DNA of 64,000 nt from Tragulus kanchil. Its lineage: Eukaryota; Chordata; Mammalia; Artiodactyla; Tragulidae. Where the stretch lies: contig JAIOJX010000001.1 of assembly GCA_022376925.1 (NCBI GenBank), positions 40,210,324-40,274,323 on the forward strand, in the 5' to 3' direction. Below, one piece after another: positions 59,395-64,000 of this stretch. The number at the start of each line of letters is the position of its first letter. Within the stretch, counting starts at the first letter, position 1. A program made the position numbers and the translations under genes. The notes beneath the pieces are model-generated. The model did no database searches. It saw only the letters and a list, made by a program, of their open reading frames with translations, and was not told the DNA's origin.

Positions 59395-59690
59395 TATTGT
59401 GTACATATAACATAAAAGTTACTGTTTAGACCATTTTTGAATGCACTATTCAGTAGCATTAAACATTTCATAATGCTGTACAAACAGAAACAGTATCCAT
59501 TTCCAGAAATTTTTCATCATCCCAGACAGAAACTCTGTATTCATCAAATTATAACTGCCATGTCCTCATAACCCTCCATCCCTGGCAACTTGTATTCTAC
59601 TTTCTGTCTCTACAAGTTTGGCTATCCTATGTACATCATGTAAGTGGAATTACAAAATATTTGTCGTTCATGTCTGGCTTATTTCAATTT
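59395..59690 (-). mobile_element. Old L1 3' UTR
   Basis: Minus-strand L1M: 'tgcactattcagtagcatta', 'tattctactttctgtctcta', 'catgtaagtggaattacaaa'. It continues after a Bov-A insertion and duplication Q at 60986-61115 ('gataatattccactctatgt'). Confidence 0.72.
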
Positions 59691-59692
59691 CA

Positions 59693-59880
59693 GTTCAGTT
59701 CAGTCAGTCATGTCTGACTCGTTGTGACCCCATGGACTGCAGCACACCAGACTTCCCTGTCCTTCACCATCTCCCAGAGTATGCTCATGTCCATTGAGTT
59801 GGTCATGTCATCCAACCAGCTTGTCCTCTGTCATCCCCTTCTCCTTCTGCCTTCTATTTTCCCCAGAATCAGTCTTTTCC
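59693..59880 (-). mobile_element. Bov-A / BovB 3'-end SINE
   Basis: Antisense Bov-A-type element: 'cagttcagttcagtcagtca', 'ccccatggactgcagcacac', 'gtcctctgtcatccccttct'. It is inserted in the old L1. Copy two is at about 60763-60950. Confidence 0.83.
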
Positions 59881-61119
59881 AATACATAATGTTTTCAAGG
59901 TTTATCAGAGCTGCAGGTGAAAAATAAAAAAAAAACTAAAAAGTAGGCAATGAAGGCAGAACCACATATAGCATAGATATTGGAATTAGTAGTCAAGGAC
60001 TTAAAAAACGCTTGAGAAAACATATTGATAGTAGAGACTTTACAGTAAAAAAAATGAATATAATAGAGCATATGTGAAATATGAAGAGTGATATGGAAAC
60101 CCCACAGAAAAAGAAATGGGAATTCTAGAATTGAAAAATACAGTATGTACAGTGAAAAAAAAAATTCAGATCAACAACAGATCAGACATCATAGAAGAAA
60201 AAAAATCTATGAAATTAAAGTCCAGTCAGAAGAAATTTTGCATAGTGAAGCACAGGAGATGGCAATTGGGCATGACTTAGCAACTGAACAGTGAACATGA
60301 TCTGTAAGTTTCATGTTTGCTGGCTAAATAATTACCGAAAATATTGATGCAACATATTTTAGAGTATTTCAGTGTCCTACTCTGTCTCTAAATTGATAAT
60401 ACTGTACTCATTATTGTTTGCTTTTAAGTGTCATTTATTTAAAACCCAAATGTGCATAAATCTTATTGTGTACATATAACATAAAAGTTACTGTTTAGAC
60501 CATTTTTGAATGCACTATTCAGTAGCATTAAACATTTCATAATGCTGTACAAACAGAAACAGTATCCATTTCCAGAAATTTTTCATCATCCCAGACAGAA
60601 ACTCTGTATTCATCAAATTATAACTGCCATGTCCTCATAACCCTCCATCCCTGGCAACTTGTATTCTACTTTCTGTCTCTACAAGTTTGGCTATCCTATG
60701 TACATCATGTAAGTGGAATTACAAAATATTTGTCGTTCATGTCTGGCTTATTTCAATTTCAGTTCAGTTCAGTCAGTCATGTCTGACTCGTTGTGACCCC
60801 ATGGACTGCAGCACACCAGACTTCCCTGTCCTTCACCATCTCCCAGAGTATGCTCATGTCCATTGAGTTGGTCATGTCATCCAACCAGCTTGTCCTCTGT
60901 CATCCCCTTCTCCTTCTGCCTTCTATTTTCCCCAGAATCAGTCTTTTCCAATACATAATGTTTTCAAGGTTTATCAGAGCTGCAGCACATCTCAGAGTTT
61001 TATTAATTTTGAACATTAGATAATATTCCACTCTATGTATGTGTATACCACATTTTGATGAACATTTGTATTGCCATTCGAACAGTTTCAGAAATATTCA
61101 TGCTGAAGAAATGGGCAAT

Positions 61120-61480
61120 TGCAATGTCTTAAAAGTAAGAGAATTAATAATAATGTCCATTGGTATATATATGTGTGTATATATATGGACATATACATAG
61201 ACACATATATTTCATTTTTATGGAGAAGTATGATAGAAAATCACAATATTTTCAAGCAGAAATATACTATAATATAAAATACTATGAAGGAATTAGAATA
61301 AAAATTGGAGCTTAAAATAAAAACTTAAAATTTTTATTTTTATTGAAGATCTTTATTATTAAATAATAATTCTATGGCATTAATAGCTATGGTCTTATAT
61401 TTATGTTATCCAATGCAACTTTGCTTTCATTCTTACATTACTTTGGTAGTAGCCATGTGTAATAAGTATTATTAACGTTC
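61120..61480. other. AT-rich DNA with TA/TG microsatellite
   Basis: No gene. A mixed TA/TG microsatellite lies at 61163-61212. Confidence 0.5.
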
Positions 61481-61481
61481 G

Positions 61482-61612
61482 TTGTTGTTTTGTTGTTTAG
61501 TTGCCAAGTCATGTCCGACTCTTTGTGACATCATGGACTGTAGCCCGCCAGGCTCCTCTGTACATGAGATTTCCCACAAGAATACTGGAGTTGGTTGCCA
61601 TTTCCTTCTCCA
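61482..61612 (-). mobile_element. Bov-tA SINE, truncated
   Basis: Antisense 3' part of Bov-tA: 'ttagttgccaagtcatgtcc', 'aagaatactggagttggttg'. The tRNA head is missing. Confidence 0.8.
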
Positions 61613-62108
61613 TTATTAACCTTATTTTGTTATTGGTGAATCATCAAGCAGCATAGTGCCTTACCTAAATGTTTTGCCAAAAGTTTTCAATTTTGTCCCA
61701 GGTTCAAAGGACTTGTTAACAAAATAAGCCACTTGTTCTATACAAATAAATAATACCAATATTTATTAGAGGGTCATGTAACTTACTTTCAATATACTAA
61801 CATTAAAAGAAAAGAGAAATAGAAAAAGCAAAGGATAATCAACAAATTGGTCTTTGACTAATATCTAGACTCAAACAGCGCTGGGAAGTCCCGTGTCCCA
61901 GCTAGGAAAAGGTCCCAGGTAGAGGGTCTACTCTGAGGGTGAGACTTCTAAGATTGCACTTTGGGTTCCTTTAGTAATCCCAGAGGCAAACAGATAGCAT
62001 CGTCAATATGTGAGGAAATAGCAGCTCTGGTTTCATGTTAATAGTGTATGTTTTGTGTTGTAAAACTTGGAATGTTGTTAAGCCTGGGGCTTGGTTGGTC
62101 AGGGCCCT

Positions 62109-62378
62109 CCAGTTCAGTTGCTCAGTCGTGTCCAACTCTTTGCAACCCCATGGACTGCAGCACACCAGGCTTCCCTGTCCTTCATTGTCTCCCAGAGCTT
62201 GCTCAAACTCATGTTCATTGACTCAGTGATGCCATACAACCGTCTCATCCTCTGTCATCCCCTTCTCCTTTTGCGTTCTGTTTTTCCCAGCATCAGGGTC
62301 TTTTCCAGTGAGTCATCTCTTCGCACCAGGTGGCCAAAATATTGGAGCTTCAGCTTCAGCATCAGTCCTTCCAATGAT
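62109..62378 (-). mobile_element. Bov-A / BovB 3'-end element
   Basis: Antisense element: 'cagttcagttgctcagtcgt', 'catcagggtcttttccagtg', 'agcatcagtccttccaatga'. Copy two is at 63266-63535 with clustered differences in its first half. The 136-residue frame over 62091-62501 is a shadow of this element. Confidence 0.83.
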
Positions 62379-63047
62379 TATTTGGAAGGCCCCTCCAAGG
62401 GCTCAACAATTTCAAGGTTTGTCCCCTATCTTATCTATGGTGCAGCAGCTTTTGCACTCACATCAGGCTGTCAAGGCATTCACAGTCAGGGCAGTGTCTA
62501 GGCAGGTTAGAAGTAAGGTCAGAGGTCTGCTCTTCTTTGTCTCTGGAGCCTAAATGAGCTCACACCAAGTTCACGTCACAAGTTACCATCAGAATCAGGA
62601 CTCAAAATCCTGTATATCCATATCATTTTAAGGTAGGATACTATGGGGGGCAGTAACAAACACTGACCAATCCCAGTAACCTTAAAATGTCCTTCCATCA
62701 TAAGACCCTTGAGAACTCTCTTTCAGTCACTAACAAGAACATTATGGAATCTAGTATTACGGATGGATCAGCAACTAAGTGGTCTAGTGTGGTTCACTGC
62801 AAGGTAGAAAAAGAGAACAAGGCAAAGCAAACAGACTTAAAATTTTACTCAGTATTGATACACGATTTTTCTACTCACATGTTATTAGCCAAGGCAAATC
62901 TCCTGGTCTCTTCATGGGGGAAAAAATCAGATGGAATTATCCTGTAATCACTAGTATCTTAATGTTTGATTCATTGCTTCATTAAGTGATATGCTTCCTT
63001 CAGCCAGTCCTCTAGACTGATAGCAAATCTCCTGGTACTTTATATGG
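62379..63047. other. Unique DNA, no gene
   Basis: No recognised transposon. Most of it recurs at 63536-64000 through duplication R. An 86-residue frame at 62687-62947 shows no recognisable domain. Confidence 0.4.
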
Positions 63048-64000
63048 CCGTGTCCCAGCTAGGAAAAGGTCCCAGGTAGAGGGTCTACTCTGAGGGTGAG
63101 ACTTCTAAGATTGCACTTTGGGTTCCTTTAGTAATCCCAGAGGCAAACAGATAGCATCGTCAATATGTGAGGAAATAGCAGCTCTGGTTTCATGTTAATA
63201 GTGTATGTTTTGTGTTGTAAAACTTGAATGTTGTTAAGCCTGGGGCTTGGTTGGTCAGGGCCTCCAGTTCAGTTGCTGAGTCATGTCCAACTGTTTGCAA
63301 CCCCATGGACTGCAGCACACCAGGCTTCCCTGTCCTTCATTGTCTTCTGAAGCTTGCTCAAACTCATGTCTAGTGAATCAATGATGCCATCCAACCATCT
63401 TGTCCTCTCTCATCCCCTTCTCCTTTTGCGTTCTGTTTTTCCCAGCATCAGGGTCTTTTCCAGTGAGTCATCTCTTCGCACCAGGTGGCCAAAATATTGG
63501 AGCTTCAGCTTCAGCATCAGTCCTTCCAATGATTATTTGGAAGGCCCCTCCAAGGGCTCAACAATTTCAAGGTTTGTCCCCTATCTTATCTATGGTGCAG
63601 CAGCTTTTGCACTCACATCAGGCTGTCAAGGCATTCACAGTCAGGGCAGTGTCTAGGCAGGTTAGAAGTAAGGTCAGAGGTCTGCTCTTCTTTGTCTCTG
63701 GAGCCTAAATGAGCTCACACCAAGTTCACGTCACAAGTTACCATCAGAATCAGGACTCAAAATCCTGTATATCCATATCATTTTAAGGTAGGATACTATG
63801 GGGTGCAGTAACAAACACTGACCAATCCCAGTAACCTTAAAATGTCCTTCCATCATAAGACCCTTGAGAACTCTCTTTCAGTCACTAACAAGAACATTAT
63901 GGAATCTAGTATTACGGATGGATCAGCAACTAAGTGGTCTAGTGTGGTTCACTGCAAGGTAGAAAAAGAGAACAAGGCAAAGCAAACAGACTTAAAATTT

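Larger units (their letters stand above)
58863..60985. repeat. Direct tandem duplication Q (1054/1052 b, 17-b filler)
   Basis: Bases 58863-59916 recur at 59934-60985. The filler (59917-59933, gtgaaaaataaa...) resembles the sequence before the first copy (ggtagaaaattgtgaac), again like error-rich flank. The main difference is an A-run near 59130/60200. Confidence 0.95.
61891..64000. repeat. Direct tandem duplication R (offset 1157 b; runs off window)
   Basis: Bases 61891-63047 recur from 63048. The window ends 953 bases into the second copy. Flanks are near-identical, but about 15 substitutions cluster in the Bov-A element (62110-62270 versus 63266-63420). Confidence 0.93.

Noticed and set aside
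62091..62501. 136-residue plus-strand frame
   Set aside because: Antisense shadow of the Bov-A/BovB 3' end. The same peptide pattern appears at every such element.
641..64000. Reading the 1.1 kb duplications as a satellite or new transposon
   Set aside because: The units share no common sequence, carry no terminal motifs and differ in content. Only their length is similar.

Overview
This is a gene-poor stretch of a ruminant nuclear genome. BovB (RTE-type) LINEs, Bov-tA/Bov-A SINEs, CHR-type tRNA SINEs and mammalian L1s occur together, a combination known from ruminants. I see no convincing host protein-coding gene, processed pseudogene, tRNA, rRNA or CRISPR array. The short open frames lie in transposon remnants, in L1 3' UTRs, or in unmatched AT-rich DNA. 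I cannot name the species. A CpG-rich CHR-like SINE, with a 3' body I do not recall from cattle or sheep, hints at a ruminant outside the well-studied bovids (weak inference).

Layout: 1-5.7 kb holds old SINEs and three copies of a young CHR-like SINE. 5.7-8 kb is single-copy AT-rich DNA. 8-13.8 kb is a 5'-truncated BovB on the minus strand, followed by a BovB 3' fragment. 14-15.4 kb has ancient L1 and SINEs. 16-21 kb is a long degenerate TATAGT-like array interrupted by SINEs. 21.8-27.6 kb is an old minus-strand L1 (ORF2, ORF1, 5' region) split by a second L1 that carries a twin-priming inversion, itself hit by a SINE. 28-33.4 kb is mostly unique, with one short L1 insertion. 33.5-39 kb is an almost full-length but dead BovB interrupted by an L1. 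39-54 kb is layered L1 with SINEs. 54-58.3 kb is dense in young SINEs. 58.3-64 kb has old L1, Bov-A elements and unique DNA.

The dominant structural feature is not a transposon. Eighteen adjacent direct duplications cover the window, with offsets between 995 and 1168 bases and a mean near 1.1 kb, and otherwise unrelated content. The second copies make up about 19.6 kb (about 31%) of the window. Copies are nearly identical. They differ mainly in homopolymer lengths and in clustered changes inside SINEs. Several are joined by short fillers that resemble corrupted flanking sequence. The likeliest explanation is uncollapsed ~1.1 kb overlaps in the assembly. A biological origin would be remarkable and can be tested from reads.

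Other observations: an 85/89-base inverted repeat in L1-rich DNA, a series of SINE variants with stepwise longer 3' ends and a tail resembling the local L1 3' end, TSD-supported nested insertions, close inverted SINE pairs, and BovB reverse transcriptases with Asp-to-Asn changes at the catalytic Y-x-D-D site.
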